Source: a virus
IMG/VR virus record: IMGVR_UViG_3300028925_003923
Coordinates: 1-24,457 of that record
Strand: one strand, 5' to 3'
DNA length: 24,457 nucleotides
Shown: positions 1-7,529 of the stretch, one piece after another
How the letters are laid out: the number at the start of each line of letters is the position of its first letter
Position numbering within the stretch: the first letter of the stretch is position 1
Notes under the pieces: generated by a model
Databases searched by the model: none
What the model saw: the letters and a program-made list of their open reading frames with translations, nothing else
What the model was told of the DNA's origin: nothing
Translations under genes and position numbers: made by a program

Positions 1-150
1 TTAGCTGCTGTAGGTGTAGCTGCTGCAGGTTTAGCTGCTGTAGGTTTAGCTGCTGTAGGTGTAGCTGCTGCAGGTTTAGCTGCTGTAGGTGTAGCTGCTG
101 CAGGTTTAGCTGCTGTAGGTTTAGCTGCTGTAGGTGTAGCTGCTGCAGGT
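1..150. repeat. Tandem 15-bp repeat array with a 75-bp higher-order duplication
   Basis: Ten perfect 15-bp units of two kinds fill 1-150. Type T is TTAGCTGCTGTAGGT and type G is GTAGCTGCTGCAGGT (plus strand). Their order is T G T T G T G T T G, so 1-75 and 76-150 are identical. The array lies in frame in the leftward gene and encodes PTAAK and PAAAT pentapeptides. The perfect 75-bp copy points to recent unequal recombination or slippage. It may continue beyond the edge. Confidence 0.95.
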
Positions 151-737
151 TTAGGTGTAGAACCGGAAGATGTAAACTTTGTATTATTTGGTTTTTTTCG
201 GGTTGGTGCGGCCCGTTGTGCTTTAATATTGTCTTTAATCTTCTCTGGTGTATTTTTGAAAGCCTTTCTACCTGTATCAAATATACTTTTAGCTACGCTG
301 TACTTACCCATGTTTTCTCTCCTAACTGGTGGTGTTGCTTTAACTGCTCGACCTGCTTTATTCACTGCTTTACCTGTACCAAGTATTGCTTTTCCTCCTG
401 CTGCTGTAGCAACAGTGTCTGCAGCAGCCTCTATTATATTCCCTGCTGTAGGTTTATCTAAAGCCTTGTTTACAGCTTCTGCAGGAGTTCCCAAACTTAG
501 CAATCCTTGTACAGGTTTTGCAGCAGGCCCTAGTGCACCAGAAAGAAACTTATCAACAGGTTTTGTAAAGGGGTCTGTGTACTCTGACCACCAGTATTTA
601 CCTTTTTTGTTTGCAGGTGTACGTCCTTTGTTTCCTGCTACCCGTCTCTTTTCAGCTTCTTCAGGATTTGTCAGGTGACCCATAGGATTATAAGGTGTAG
701 TTCTACCCCCTTCTTGAAACTTAATCTTTCTATTCAC
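1..737 (-). CDS. Basic phage protein with C-terminal Ala/Pro/Lys/Thr pentapeptide repeats (partial)
   Basis: Unrecognised protein, open at the left edge, with 245 codons visible. The start is GTG at 737: an in-frame TGA lies just upstream, and a GGGGAG ribosome site sits 9 bases before it, inside the end of the adaptor gene. The N-terminus (about 1-60) is polar and basic, with a YWW motif near residue 49. Residues about 60-130 are Ala/Gly-rich and may form amphipathic helices. Residues about 130-195 are strongly basic. From residue 197 the chain is a pentapeptide repeat alternating PTAAK and PAAAT, with no aromatic or acidic residues. Such tails resemble histone-H1-like or linker sequences; DNA binding or a role as an internal virion protein is inference only. 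It follows the head-tail adaptor, so it is probably a late virion gene. Methionine at 683 is an alternative start but lacks a ribosome site. Confidence 0.7.
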   Translation of the reverse strand, partial: MNRKIKFQEGGRTTPYNPMGHLTNPEEAEKRRVAGNKGRTPANKKGKYWWSEYTDPFTKPVDKFLSGALGPAAKPVQGLLSLGTPAEAVNKALDKPTAGNIIEAAADTVATAAGGKAILGTGKAVNKAGRAVKATPPVRRENMGKYSVAKSIFDTGRKAFKNTPEKIKDNIKAQRAAPTRKKPNNTKFTSSGSTPKPAAATPTAAKPTAAKPAAATPTAAKPAAATPTAAKPTAAKPAAATPTAA

Positions 738-739
738 TC

Positions 740-1393
740 CTAGTCACTCCCCTTGACCAGTGTATTAGGACCACCGGCTGTGCTGAAACTTGTCTGCATG
801 TCATCTTGCCTGCTTCTTCTGGCTCTATTTCTAAGCCTTTCTATTTCACCTTGGTACTCCTGTTGCCACGCCGCCGTTGTGTTAAAGCTCTTCATAAAGA
901 GAGAAGCCTCTATCATAGAAGAATAGAACAGCGCGTTCTCACAGTGAATGGTAAAGTAGTTTGTAGGACTGGCAGATGTAATAGTTGTAATCTGTGCAAT
1001 AAAACCTATCTGAGAATCTACCGTGGCAGAAGGCGTGGGAGCTACTCTGATCTCTGTGTTAGTCTTAAAGCCATAGTACCTAGGTGTACCAGTGGAAGCT
1101 GACACAGGCCAGTAGTCCAGCAGGTATTCATAGGGTCTGTGCTTCAGCTGTGTCCTGGAACCTCCTACTTCTATGGAGAACGTCTTGATGATCTCTCCTC
1201 CCACAGGTACAGATACCTCTGCAGAGGAAGCTGATACAGCTACACTGGCATAGGTAACCAGACCCTGATCATCCAGATCATTCTGCATCTTCTCCTGTGC
1301 TCTCTGTATCATGGCAGGGAGAGCACCTACAAACTCTGAGCCATCGTTCTCAGTAGTTTCTATGATGATGCTGACAAGAGAATTAAAATCCAC
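740..1393 (-). CDS. Head-tail adaptor (connector) protein
   Basis: A 217-residue protein that probably forms the ring joining the portal to the tail. The N-terminal pattern (a run of acidic and helical residues, then LPAMIQRAQEKMQNDL near 25-40) and the C-terminal helix rich in Arg (about 170-200) match the phage adaptor family I know from SU10- and phiEco32-like phages; this is recalled family likeness, not a search. The middle is beta-rich (VSVPVGGE, IEVGGSRTQL). The start is GTG at 1393, with AGGAG 7 bases upstream. The gene lies in the late leftward operon two genes after the capsid gene, the usual place for a completion protein. The next gene begins 2 bases past its stop and takes its ribosome site from this gene's last codons. 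Confidence 0.7.
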   Translation of the reverse strand: MDFNSLVSIIIETTENDGSEFVGALPAMIQRAQEKMQNDLDDQGLVTYASVAVSASSAEVSVPVGGEIIKTFSIEVGGSRTQLKHRPYEYLLDYWPVSASTGTPRYYGFKTNTEIRVAPTPSATVDSQIGFIAQITTITSASPTNYFTIHCENALFYSSMIEASLFMKSFNTTAAWQQEYQGEIERLRNRARRSRQDDMQTSFSTAGGPNTLVKGSD

Positions 1394-1403
1394 AGTCTAA
1401 CTC

Positions 1404-1703
1404 CTAGCCATAGTAAACATAAATTTTACCAGCGTTACTTGCGCCAGCAACAGAGACATTCCCTAGGCACCTGACACCGCTGTCCTGCATATAGATACTA
1501 TCACCAGTATTTGCAGCTAAAACAGGCTGCTTGATAACAGGTCCATTAGAAGCTCCTATGACAATTTCTGAAGCAACGGTGACAGCGTAGGTGTACATTC
1601 TGATACGAGTGTCAGAGAGGGTGACACTGGTCTGTACATCACAAAGAAAACCATTACCACCTGCTCCCCCTATGACATGCGCTATTCTAGTTGTAGTACT
1701 CAT
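1404..1703 (-). CDS. Small beta-rich virion-type protein, unknown
   Basis: A 99-residue protein I do not recognise. It is rich in Gly, Ala, Ser, Thr and Val, with alternating hydrophobic residues that suggest an all-beta fold. It contains two Cys (near 21 and 79), no membrane segment, and ends in YVYYG. An AGGAG lies 8 bases before the ATG. An intrinsic terminator lies just upstream of it, so it would be transcribed by readthrough at a reduced level relative to the capsid gene. Position between capsid and adaptor suggests a minor structural or decoration protein; this is inference from context. Confidence 0.65.
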   Translation of the reverse strand: MSTTTRIAHVIGGAGGNGFLCDVQTSVTLSDTRIRMYTYAVTVASEIVIGASNGPVIKQPVLAANTGDSIYMQDSGVRCLGNVSVAGASNAGKIYVYYG

Positions 1704-1720
1704 CTATTAGTCTCCTGAGT

Positions 1721-1753
1721 AAAAAGGGGAGAACCATTTCCTGATCCTCCCCC
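1721..1753 (-). terminator. Intrinsic terminator after the 237-residue protein gene
   Basis: Read leftward, stem GGGGAG (1752-1747) pairs with CTCCCC (1731-1726) around a 15-base loop and is followed by TTTTT (1725-1721). It falls between the stop at 1795 and the next start at 1703. A 6-bp stem suggests a partial terminator. Confidence 0.7.
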
Positions 1754-1794
1754 TATTATAGATCAAACTCTATATCTTTCCAAACAACAGAGGG

Positions 1795-2508
1795 TTATCT
1801 TTCCACCGCTATCATAAGAAAGTCAATGGTCAGCGTCTTAACAACTGCTTCACCATTCTGAATACCGAAGGAAAGAGTAAGCTCTTCGTCATCAGGAGCG
1901 TTAACGGTACTTGCAATCTGACCCACTTTAACGTCATCTTGATAGGCGCGGAACACCGGCCCACCCGTGGCAACGTCCAGAGGATCATATTCAAAAGAGA
2001 GGGTGACAAACGTATCGTCTGCCATTGCGTTCATCTCCAGAATAGAGATGCCAAAATCATTGTCTTTCTCAATGACAAAATCAGGTTGAGTATCTCCGTC
2101 TGGTTTAAAGAAGTAGATACCATCCGTAACGTCCAGAGGGGCTGTGTCAGTGATTTGAAGACCCATGATAATATCTGACTGAGTAGCATCGTTGGTTTTA
2201 AACCTAGCCGTAAAGAACATTCTCTTGGTAGAATCCCAGAGGAAAGACTCGCCTTTCAACTGGAGAAAGTCTAAGTCATTATCACCTGCAGCGTTCTTTA
2301 TCAGAAGCTGTCCACCTGCACCGAAAGTGATCGCCTCTGTGGCGGAACCTGTTCCTGCCTCAGTGGTGGTTATGGTGTAGATACCATTGTGAAATTCAAA
2401 GAAATCATCGTGGTACATGTAGTATTTAAAGGGGTCCATATAAGGGTAATTAAAAAGGGGATTACCTTTTATTTGGTTAGAAACGCCGTTGGGAAAATGT
2501 GTAGGCAT
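1795..2508 (-). CDS. Beta-sandwich virion protein, lectin-like, function unknown
   Basis: A 237-residue protein with an aromatic N-terminus (NPLFNYPYMDPFKYYMYHDDFF within 16-38) followed by many short beta strands. The run of features FFTARFKTND, IMGLQITDT, GIYFFKPDGD and VTLSFEYDP resembles concanavalin-like jelly-roll proteins found beside the capsid gene in many marine phages. That is a pattern judgement, with no catalytic residues to confirm it. An AGGAAGGA lies 9 bases before the ATG. It sits directly downstream of the capsid terminator and is itself followed by another terminator, so it forms its own transcriptional step. Likely a capsid surface or head-fibre component. Confidence 0.65.
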   Translation of the reverse strand: MPTHFPNGVSNQIKGNPLFNYPYMDPFKYYMYHDDFFEFHNGIYTITTTEAGTGSATEAITFGAGGQLLIKNAAGDNDLDFLQLKGESFLWDSTKRMFFTARFKTNDATQSDIIMGLQITDTAPLDVTDGIYFFKPDGDTQPDFVIEKDNDFGISILEMNAMADDTFVTLSFEYDPLDVATGGPVFRAYQDDVKVGQIASTVNAPDDEELTLSFGIQNGEAVVKTLTIDFLMIAVER

Positions 2509-2563
2509 AGTGAACAGTCCTTCCTAGACCAGCACCCCTGGGGGTACCATTCAAATATGTGTG

Positions 2564-2600
2564 AAAAAGGAGTGGAGGAAGTTTTTAGGCTCCCTCCACT
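2564..2600 (-). terminator. Strong intrinsic terminator after the major capsid gene
   Basis: Read leftward, an 11-bp stem (2600-2590 with 2581-2571, one G-U pair) closes an 8-base loop and is followed by CC and TTTTT (2568-2564). It begins 10 bases past the capsid stop codon, where many phages place a terminator to set capsid abundance. Confidence 0.85.
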
Positions 2601-2610
2601 GTAGTAAGAA

Positions 2611-3525
2611 CTACGCTCCTGCTGAACCGAAGAAACCTCTCCAGTCTGACCAGCCAAAGCTGTAGCGTTCTCTGGCCTTGAACCGGAGATTACCCGTGTC
2701 AAAGTCAGGCTCCATCTTGGTGGCAAGCGGTGCTCTGATGAACATCTTGGCCCCGTTGGGGACATCCGTTCTGATAAAGAACGCATCAGGGTCACTGAAT
2801 CGCTTGTTCACCATGTAACCACTGGGGAGCATACCCTGGTGGTTAATGGAGTTGATGTTGTTATCAGCCGTATTAGATTGATAAGGGCTGTTCAGCACAC
2901 GGTCTGCCGTGAACTGATTAGAAGGTGCAACGTGCAAAGAAAGCGCGCCGCCTCCTACTAAGATACCTCTATCATCTTTCAACGTCTGAATAGACACCAA
3001 AGCAGTTTCTAGAGCAGCTTCAGAAAGATCAACCGTACCCGTGGTACCAATCAGATTGCTCTGGATACCATCACCCACGGTGGGGTGGCTGGCACTGAAC
3101 ATTGGTTGGCCGTCACCACCCGTGAAGGCAGCGGCAAAGCCTTGGTTGAACGTCTGAGCAGCTTTCGTCTGCTTAGTACTTGCCATGGAACGAGCAAGCC
3201 CTCTGGCACGTAGCTTGGCAAACGTGTCATAGAGGTTGTCTTCCATAGCTTCCTCAGTGACGGAGAAGGCCAAAGCAATGGTCTCTGCCGTGTAACGTGA
3301 GGTGTAACTTTCTTGTGCATTGTCATACTGGACAGCAGCGCCTTCACCCTTGACAGGTGCCTCGCCAAAGCCAGTGAAGAGGACTTCTTCTTCAAACGCA
3401 CGGTCAGAATTCTCTACTTCATAAAGAACACTGTATTCATCGGCAACTTCTCCGTACTCAATACCGAAGACGGCATTAAGACCTGGCAGAAGCTGCTTGG
3501 CAATACTAGCTCTATTAATAGCCAT
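2611..3525 (-). CDS. Major capsid protein (HK97-type fold, Mu gpT-like)
   Basis: A 304-residue protein that forms the icosahedral shell. The N-terminal LLPGLNAVFGIEYGE (about 13-27), the following acidic and aromatic segment, the helix ETIALAFSVTEEAMEDNLYDTF (within about 80-102), the loop FTGGDGQPMFSASHPT (133-150) and the late segment ending SFGWSDWRGFFGSAGA all match Mu-type gpT and related phage capsid proteins. About 300 residues is normal for this group, with no separate delta domain or protease gene seen. The AAAGGAG lies 8 bases before the ATG. Upstream neighbours are a decoration-like protein and the scaffold, and a strong terminator follows, all typical of a capsid gene. It is the best single marker for placing this phage. 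Confidence 0.88.
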   Translation of the reverse strand: MAINRASIAKQLLPGLNAVFGIEYGEVADEYSVLYEVENSDRAFEEEVLFTGFGEAPVKGEGAAVQYDNAQESYTSRYTAETIALAFSVTEEAMEDNLYDTFAKLRARGLARSMASTKQTKAAQTFNQGFAAAFTGGDGQPMFSASHPTVGDGIQSNLIGTTGTVDLSEAALETALVSIQTLKDDRGILVGGGALSLHVAPSNQFTADRVLNSPYQSNTADNNINSINHQGMLPSGYMVNKRFSDPDAFFIRTDVPNGAKMFIRAPLATKMEPDFDTGNLRFKARERYSFGWSDWRGFFGSAGA

Positions 3526-3544
3526 TATCTAAGCTCCTTTCAGG

Positions 3545-4132
3545 TTAAGCACCGGATGACACTTTAGTCAACTGGTGGTGGATAAGTTGAACTTCCGCAA
3601 CTGGGAAAGCACGGTCCGCAGGCACGTCAATGTTGTTACCAGGGGTCTCAACAAAGTCAATGATACGGAACATTGCAGCTACACCACTGGTACGACTGGC
3701 AACGTCTAGACCGAAGCCTGAACGTCCAGTAAAGGTAGAACCCGCACCACGGGTAACCGTAAAGTTGTGCTCCATGATGTCGCCAACAGAAGAACTGGCG
3801 TCACACTGGACTTCAAAAGTAGCTTGAGGATCATCACAAACAATTGCATAAGCATTGCTTGCAGACGTTCCCGTGGGCCAATGGCTTCTCCATCGTGGCT
3901 CACCGTCCTCCTCGTAGTAACATCCCATGAATACACCAATTGGCGCATCAGAGGCACCGGAGTCATTACCTACAACAGATACAACACCGTTTCTGACATG
4001 GACAAGATCACCTGTGAAGATGCTCCCAGCCGCGCCAGATGCAATACGGTAGTTACGAGTCTGCGTAGTATTAGCACCACCAGCGTATCTACGAGAAGGA
4101 GTGAGACCGTTTAGGGCTTTTGTAGCAGTCAT
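3545..4132 (-). CDS. Capsid decoration-like structural protein
   Basis: A 195-residue protein, probably a capsid-stabilising or decoration protein made just before the major capsid protein. It has a basic N-terminus (about 1-30), then short strands with the pattern GDLVHVRNGVVSVV, APIGVFMG, and GDIMEHNFTVTRGAGSTFTGRSGFGLDV, followed by a C-terminal segment naming VAEVQLIHHQL. Small beta proteins with this layout commonly precede the capsid gene in marine phages. I recognise the type but not a precise family. The AAAGGAG 8 bases before the ATG gives a strong start, and the gap to the capsid gene is only 19 bases, so the two are co-transcribed. Confidence 0.65.
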   Translation of the reverse strand: MTATKALNGLTPSRRYAGGANTTQTRNYRIASGAAGSIFTGDLVHVRNGVVSVVGNDSGASDAPIGVFMGCYYEEDGEPRWRSHWPTGTSASNAYAIVCDDPQATFEVQCDASSSVGDIMEHNFTVTRGAGSTFTGRSGFGLDVASRTSGVAAMFRIIDFVETPGNNIDVPADRAFPVAEVQLIHHQLTKVSSGA

Positions 4133-4177
4133 ACTACACTCTCCTTTTTAAAGATGAGTAGAATAAACAGTAGGTGT

Positions 4178-4660
4178 TTAAGCCTGAAATTGTGCCATTC
4201 TACCCTTGGTTACAGTTGAAGTGCTACTATTTGAAATGGGCATTTTAGAGTTTGAAGCTGACATAAGTTGCTGATTTACAGCCTCCATAAGGTCGTTTGC
4301 TTTGCCCTCGTAATAATCATTTCTGGCAACTGCTTTGCCTCGGGGCATCTTGGCTAGAGCGACATCCCCCCGTACAACGCAGTTAGTGTAGCGTCCAGTA
4401 TCTAAAACAGTGGCAGAGTGTAACATCTCAGGAATTTCTTCAGGAGTTACAAATACCCATCCCTGCGTCATCTTGTTACCTACGTTCTTATAGTCATCTT
4501 CACCTTTGAGGGAGATACGCACCCAGCGGAGAACCATGTCTTCATTGGTGAATCTTTCTGTAACAACGGCAGGGACATCAAGATAATTTGGTTCTTGATA
4601 CGTGTATTCTTTTGATTCAAGTTCCCTTGTGCTTGTTGCTCTACTATTTGCTTTACTCAT
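4178..4660 (-). CDS. Conserved phage protein between scaffold and capsid genes, unknown
   Basis: A 160-residue protein with no recognised enzyme motif. The middle (about 35-125) looks globular: RFTNEDMVLRWVRIS, GWVFVTPEEIP, and VVRGDVALAKMPRGKAVAR. The last 35 residues are Ser/Thr/Asn-rich and probably disordered. Proteins of this size and composition occupy the same slot in other phages with this capsid type, so a role in head assembly or as a minor head protein is likely but unproved. An AAGGAG lies 11 bases before the ATG. Confidence 0.6.
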   Translation of the reverse strand: MSKANSRATSTRELESKEYTYQEPNYLDVPAVVTERFTNEDMVLRWVRISLKGEDDYKNVGNKMTQGWVFVTPEEIPEMLHSATVLDTGRYTNCVVRGDVALAKMPRGKAVARNDYYEGKANDLMEAVNQQLMSASNSKMPISNSSTSTVTKGRMAQFQA

Positions 4661-4703
4661 CTTTAAAAACGCTCCTTATTTTTTTGTTACGCGCACTTAC
4701 TTC

Positions 4704-5711
4704 TTACCCAATGGGTACATATTCTCCTGCTGCACGGTCTGCCCGTGCTTTCTCAGCAGCATATTTCTCAAGAGGGATATTCCACTTCTGGGCTAACTTT
4801 ACATCTGCTTGAGTAAGCTTCACCTTTTTAGAAGAGGAACCGGGAGAAGAACTGCGCGACTGTCCTGCCACCACCTGTTGAGTATTCCTTTTTACAGGAG
4901 CTTCCTGATTAAACTTATGCGGAAACTCGTGTCTCATTCTTGAATCTACCTCAGAATAAAAATCATCAGAGGTTGGATTGTAACCTTCTTCTTTAAGCTG
5001 TGCGTCAATTGTAAGAGCCGCCACAGTCATAATGTTATCAGAACCAAACCACTTATTCTCTGGTTTCTTACTCCACTCCACGGCTTGTGGGTCGTACTCG
5101 GTGGACTGGGCTTGGTTCTGTGCTTGTACCTGTTGCTGCTGTACAAGCTGTTGTTGTTGTCTCTGTTCTCTGTCTACTAGAGTTTTTTCGTACTGAGCAA
5201 GTTGACCTCTGTTCTGCTCAACATTGTTAAGATCAAGCTGAGATTTACTTAAAATCTCTTGTGCTTCTAGCATCTTTTCTTTATCGCCTGCGTCGTAGGC
5301 ACTTAGATAGGACTGCTTGGCTAATTCTGTTTGTTTCTGTAGCTGTTGCTCTGTGGCATCGTAAGTATTTTTGTGGAGGTCTACAGAATTTTTATCTCTG
5401 TTGTTTACAGTTTCAATAAGACCCTGACGCTCTGACTCTAACTGAGCAATACGCTCTTCGCGCTCATTCTTCTGCTTGACCAGTTGCCTTATTCTTTTCT
5501 CTGCGCCCTTGGTCTCAATACCGTCTAGTTCAGGAATCTCTTCTTTTACCGGGGCAGCTTCTTTTTCTTGGGCAGCTACTGGTTCTTCTTTCTCTTCCTC
5601 AATCTCAAATTCTACTTTTTCTTTTTCAGAAGAGGAGGATACGTCAACTTCGTTCCAGTCGGTTAGCTCTTCTGCTACGTTTTCTTTTACTTCTTCTTGG
5701 TCTTCAATCAT
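4704..5711 (-). CDS. Capsid scaffolding protein
   Basis: A 335-residue protein that would guide assembly of the procapsid from inside and then leave. The first 65 residues are very acidic. Residues about 70-205 form a long predicted coiled coil rich in Glu, Lys and Gln, including a run of Gln near 185-200. A short conserved patch follows (KPENKWFGSDNIMTVAALTI within 216-235, then SEVDSRMRHEFP), then a Ser-rich linker and a basic C-terminus that could contact the capsid protein. This layout is that of a phage scaffold. The start is ATG with GGAG 8 bases upstream. No protease gene lies nearby. Confidence 0.78.
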   Translation of the reverse strand: MIEDQEEVKENVAEELTDWNEVDVSSSSEKEKVEFEIEEEKEEPVAAQEKEAAPVKEEIPELDGIETKGAEKRIRQLVKQKNEREERIAQLESERQGLIETVNNRDKNSVDLHKNTYDATEQQLQKQTELAKQSYLSAYDAGDKEKMLEAQEILSKSQLDLNNVEQNRGQLAQYEKTLVDREQRQQQQLVQQQQVQAQNQAQSTEYDPQAVEWSKKPENKWFGSDNIMTVAALTIDAQLKEEGYNPTSDDFYSEVDSRMRHEFPHKFNQEAPVKRNTQQVVAGQSRSSSPGSSSKKVKLTQADVKLAQKWNIPLEKYAAEKARADRAAGEYVPIG

Positions 5712-5773
5712 TTATATTTCTCCATAGTTGCGAAACTAAGATTACGCAGGTCATACTAATATTATTACCATAC

Positions 5774-6190
5774 TTAGTTACCTAATACAAGTGTAGTGTC
5801 TAAATCTTCTGGGTCAGAGATTCTCATCAGGACCTGATCATCAAAAATAAGAAGGAGCTTTACCCCTTTGTAGACAAACTTGGTACCTGTGAGCTTCTGG
5901 TAGCAGACGTAGTCGCCTTCTCTGCACCAGGCTCCAGCAAGAAACTTAGCTGAGTCTTCGTAAGCCAGCGTTCCTACTTTAAGAACTCTGCCAACAGTGG
6001 TGAGATAGGCAATATCATCTCTGGCTTTCTCTGGTAGTAGGATACCTCCTTTTGTTTTTTCTTTGATAGAGGTTGGTCTGACAAGAACATGATAACCGGG
6101 AAGGTCTGGAAGAACCTCTGGGTCCGGTACATCATTTTTTGTAATCCACGCATCATTAGTAATAGCCCCGCCTAGTTGAGGATTAATCAT
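5774..6190 (-). CDS. GroES-like co-chaperonin (Cpn10 family)
   Basis: A 138-residue protein expected to cap the host GroEL cage and help fold the phage capsid protein, as gp31 does in T4. After a 30-residue leader, the Cpn10 core is clear: GYHVLVRPTSIKEKTKGGILLP (within 32-53) carries the strand and the mobile loop with the GGILLP anchor. Then follow TVGRVLKVG (65-73), REGDYVCYQK (90-99), and the closing strand with KLLLIFDDQVLMRI (111-124). Host GroES is about 97 residues, so the extra length is the N-terminal leader and the tail. Its ATG overlaps the end of the upstream small gene by 8 bases. It lies in the capsid operon just before the scaffold gene, which suggests it serves head assembly. 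Confidence 0.82.
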   Translation of the reverse strand: MINPQLGGAITNDAWITKNDVPDPEVLPDLPGYHVLVRPTSIKEKTKGGILLPEKARDDIAYLTTVGRVLKVGTLAYEDSAKFLAGAWCREGDYVCYQKLTGTKFVYKGVKLLLIFDDQVLMRISDPEDLDTTLVLGN

Positions 6191-6380
6191 AGCTGTCTTC
6201 TCTCTCCATTCTATTGTTGATAATACGTCCTAGTTCTACGGAAGCCCACTCAATTCCTGAGATAGTCCCCACCAATTGCTTATATTGGTTATAGTCTTCC
6301 ACCTGTCCTGTTGCAAGCAAAACTTTTAATTTTTCCTGCTGCTCAGAAAAAGCTTCTTTAATTTCTTGGAACATGTCCAT
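6183..6380 (-). CDS. Small acidic/amphipathic phage protein, unknown
   Basis: A 65-residue protein of probable all-helical fold. It has two helices, about 4-25 and 28-58, and the motif VGTISGIEWASVELGRIIN. Small proteins like this sit near portal and scaffold genes in several podovirus-like phages, but I cannot name a function. The ATG at 6380 has no clear Shine-Dalgarno site, and the upstream sequence TATAAT overlaps the preceding stop codon. Its end overlaps the GroES-like gene by 8 bases, consistent with coupled translation. Confidence 0.6.
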   Translation of the reverse strand: MDMFQEIKEAFSEQQEKLKVLLATGQVEDYNQYKQLVGTISGIEWASVELGRIINNRMEREDSYD

Positions 6381-6390
6381 TGTAAAGTTA

Positions 6391-6564
6391 TTATACTGTC
6401 TTTGATCTGCTCATCCTACGGTTTTTTTTAGAAGGTCTCTTTTTAGATTGCTTAGAGGTAGACATGGCAATGGCCACAGCTTGTTCCTGTGGGTAGCCTT
6501 CTCCTCTTAATTTTTTAATGTTAGCTGTGATGGCTTTCTTACTTTTACCAGGGGTCAGGGGCAT
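6391..6564 (-). CDS. Small basic protein, conserved in phages
   Basis: A 57-residue protein beginning MPLTPGKSKKAITANI. The pattern PxxPGKSKKAI followed by KLRGEGYPQEQAVAIAMS is a widespread short phage motif of unknown role. The last 20 residues are almost all Lys, Arg and Ser. I chose ATG at 6564, one base after the lysozyme stop, because the conserved motif begins there. A GTG at 6615 in the same frame would add 17 residues but would overlap the lysozyme gene by 50 bases. Confidence 0.6.
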   Translation of the reverse strand: MPLTPGKSKKAITANIKKLRGEGYPQEQAVAIAMSTSKQSKKRPSKKNRRMSRSKTV

Positions 6565-6565
6565 G

Positions 6566-7516
6566 CTAAATAGCTTTCGGTTCGTAGGGGTTAGGGTTAC
6601 TGGCCAGTCTGCCACCTCTGGCAGCTTGTCTAGCAGGCTCCATGCTTAGAAGAGCAGTGGCAGTATCTTCCATTCTTTCTCTGATACCTGCTCTATTATT
6701 CTTTTTAGCATTTCTATATTCATTATTATCCAGTAGCTCTGCAGCAGCTTCTTTAAACTTCCCTGCGTTGATTAATTTCCTGGTCTTAGGGCTGTGGTTT
6801 GGAGTCAATGTACCTCTGTAGTAAGAAGAAGCCATATGTTGTTGTACTTCCGCAGGGTAAGAATTAAAATCAGGATAAGCTTTACGAAGCTCGGGCATAC
6901 GCTTTTTTACGTCTTCTCTAAGGTACCTGTCTGCCTGTTCCTCTGTAATCTTAGCCCCTTTCTTTATAAGGTTTCCCTTATCATCTCTGGTTCTTCCGTA
7001 GCCCACTGTATAAGGATCGCCCTCTACAGGCTTTCTTGCCTTTAGTATAGGAGCTCCTTCGTAGTACCTGATGGTGTGTAGGATAGCCTCGTCAAAAGAA
7101 TCATCGGCTGGAGGGCCTCCGTCTTCCTCTACTTCTAGGTGCGGAGACCCAGTAGGTTTTTGTACAGATTTTGTTCTAGAAACTGGCTCTTCAATAGCAG
7201 GGGGAGGAGAAGAAGAAAAAAGATTAGAGACGTACTTTGTGATATCGTCCATATTAAAATCAAACATAGAACCTTCCTCTTCTTGTACCTGTGGAGTAGC
7301 CGCTAGTCCTTTTTTTCTTCCAGATGTGTCAGCACCGCCGGGGCCAAAAAGAGGAGCAGCAGAACCATAGGTATCAGCGAGCCTATCCTCTGACTTTACA
7401 AGCTTCTCCTCTGACTTTACAAGTCCCTGGCTCTGACCAATCAAGTCCATTATTTCAGACTCTGTTAACCTGTGTTCTGATCCAACGTGCTTGTTTACTC
7501 TAGCAGATTCTACCAT
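6566..7516 (-). CDS. GH24 lysozyme-domain protein with long N-terminal extension
   Basis: A 316-residue protein whose C-terminal half is a T4-type muramidase that would cleave the glycan of peptidoglycan. The catalytic Glu is E153 in IRYYEGAP. The Thr of the family motif is T170 in DPYTVGYG. The usual Asp between them is not at its normal place: where related enzymes read D-P-V-G there is K162-P-V-E-G, and the nearest Asp is D167. Later helices (KITEEQADRYLREDV) fit the fold. Residues 1-145 are a polar extension with a short repeat (LVKSEEK, VKSEDR) and a Pro-rich linker. No signal peptide or membrane segment is seen. Its place between portal and scaffold suggests a virion-borne enzyme used at infection rather than the lysis endolysin. 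The start has AAGGAA 9 bases upstream. Confidence 0.72.
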   Translation of the reverse strand: MVESARVNKHVGSEHRLTESEIMDLIGQSQGLVKSEEKLVKSEDRLADTYGSAAPLFGPGGADTSGRKKGLAATPQVQEEEGSMFDFNMDDITKYVSNLFSSSPPPAIEEPVSRTKSVQKPTGSPHLEVEEDGGPPADDSFDEAILHTIRYYEGAPILKARKPVEGDPYTVGYGRTRDDKGNLIKKGAKITEEQADRYLREDVKKRMPELRKAYPDFNSYPAEVQQHMASSYYRGTLTPNHSPKTRKLINAGKFKEAAAELLDNNEYRNAKKNNRAGIRERMEDTATALLSMEPARQAARGGRLASNPNPYEPKAI

Positions 7517-7529
7517 TTTATTAAGTTCC

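Noticed and set aside
1-150. Possible CRISPR array
   Set aside because: Units are contiguous 15-mers in frame with a gene, with no spacers.
229-678. Plus-strand frame of 149 codons
   Set aside because: It is antisense to the leftward repeat-tail gene, whose start, ribosome site and operon position are better. Its Ala/Pro/Phe-rich composition mirrors the other strand.
6380-6420. TATAAT before the gene at 6183 as an internal promoter
   Set aside because: The hexamer overlaps a stop codon and the -35 region (TAGGAT at 17 bases) is poor, so chance is likely.
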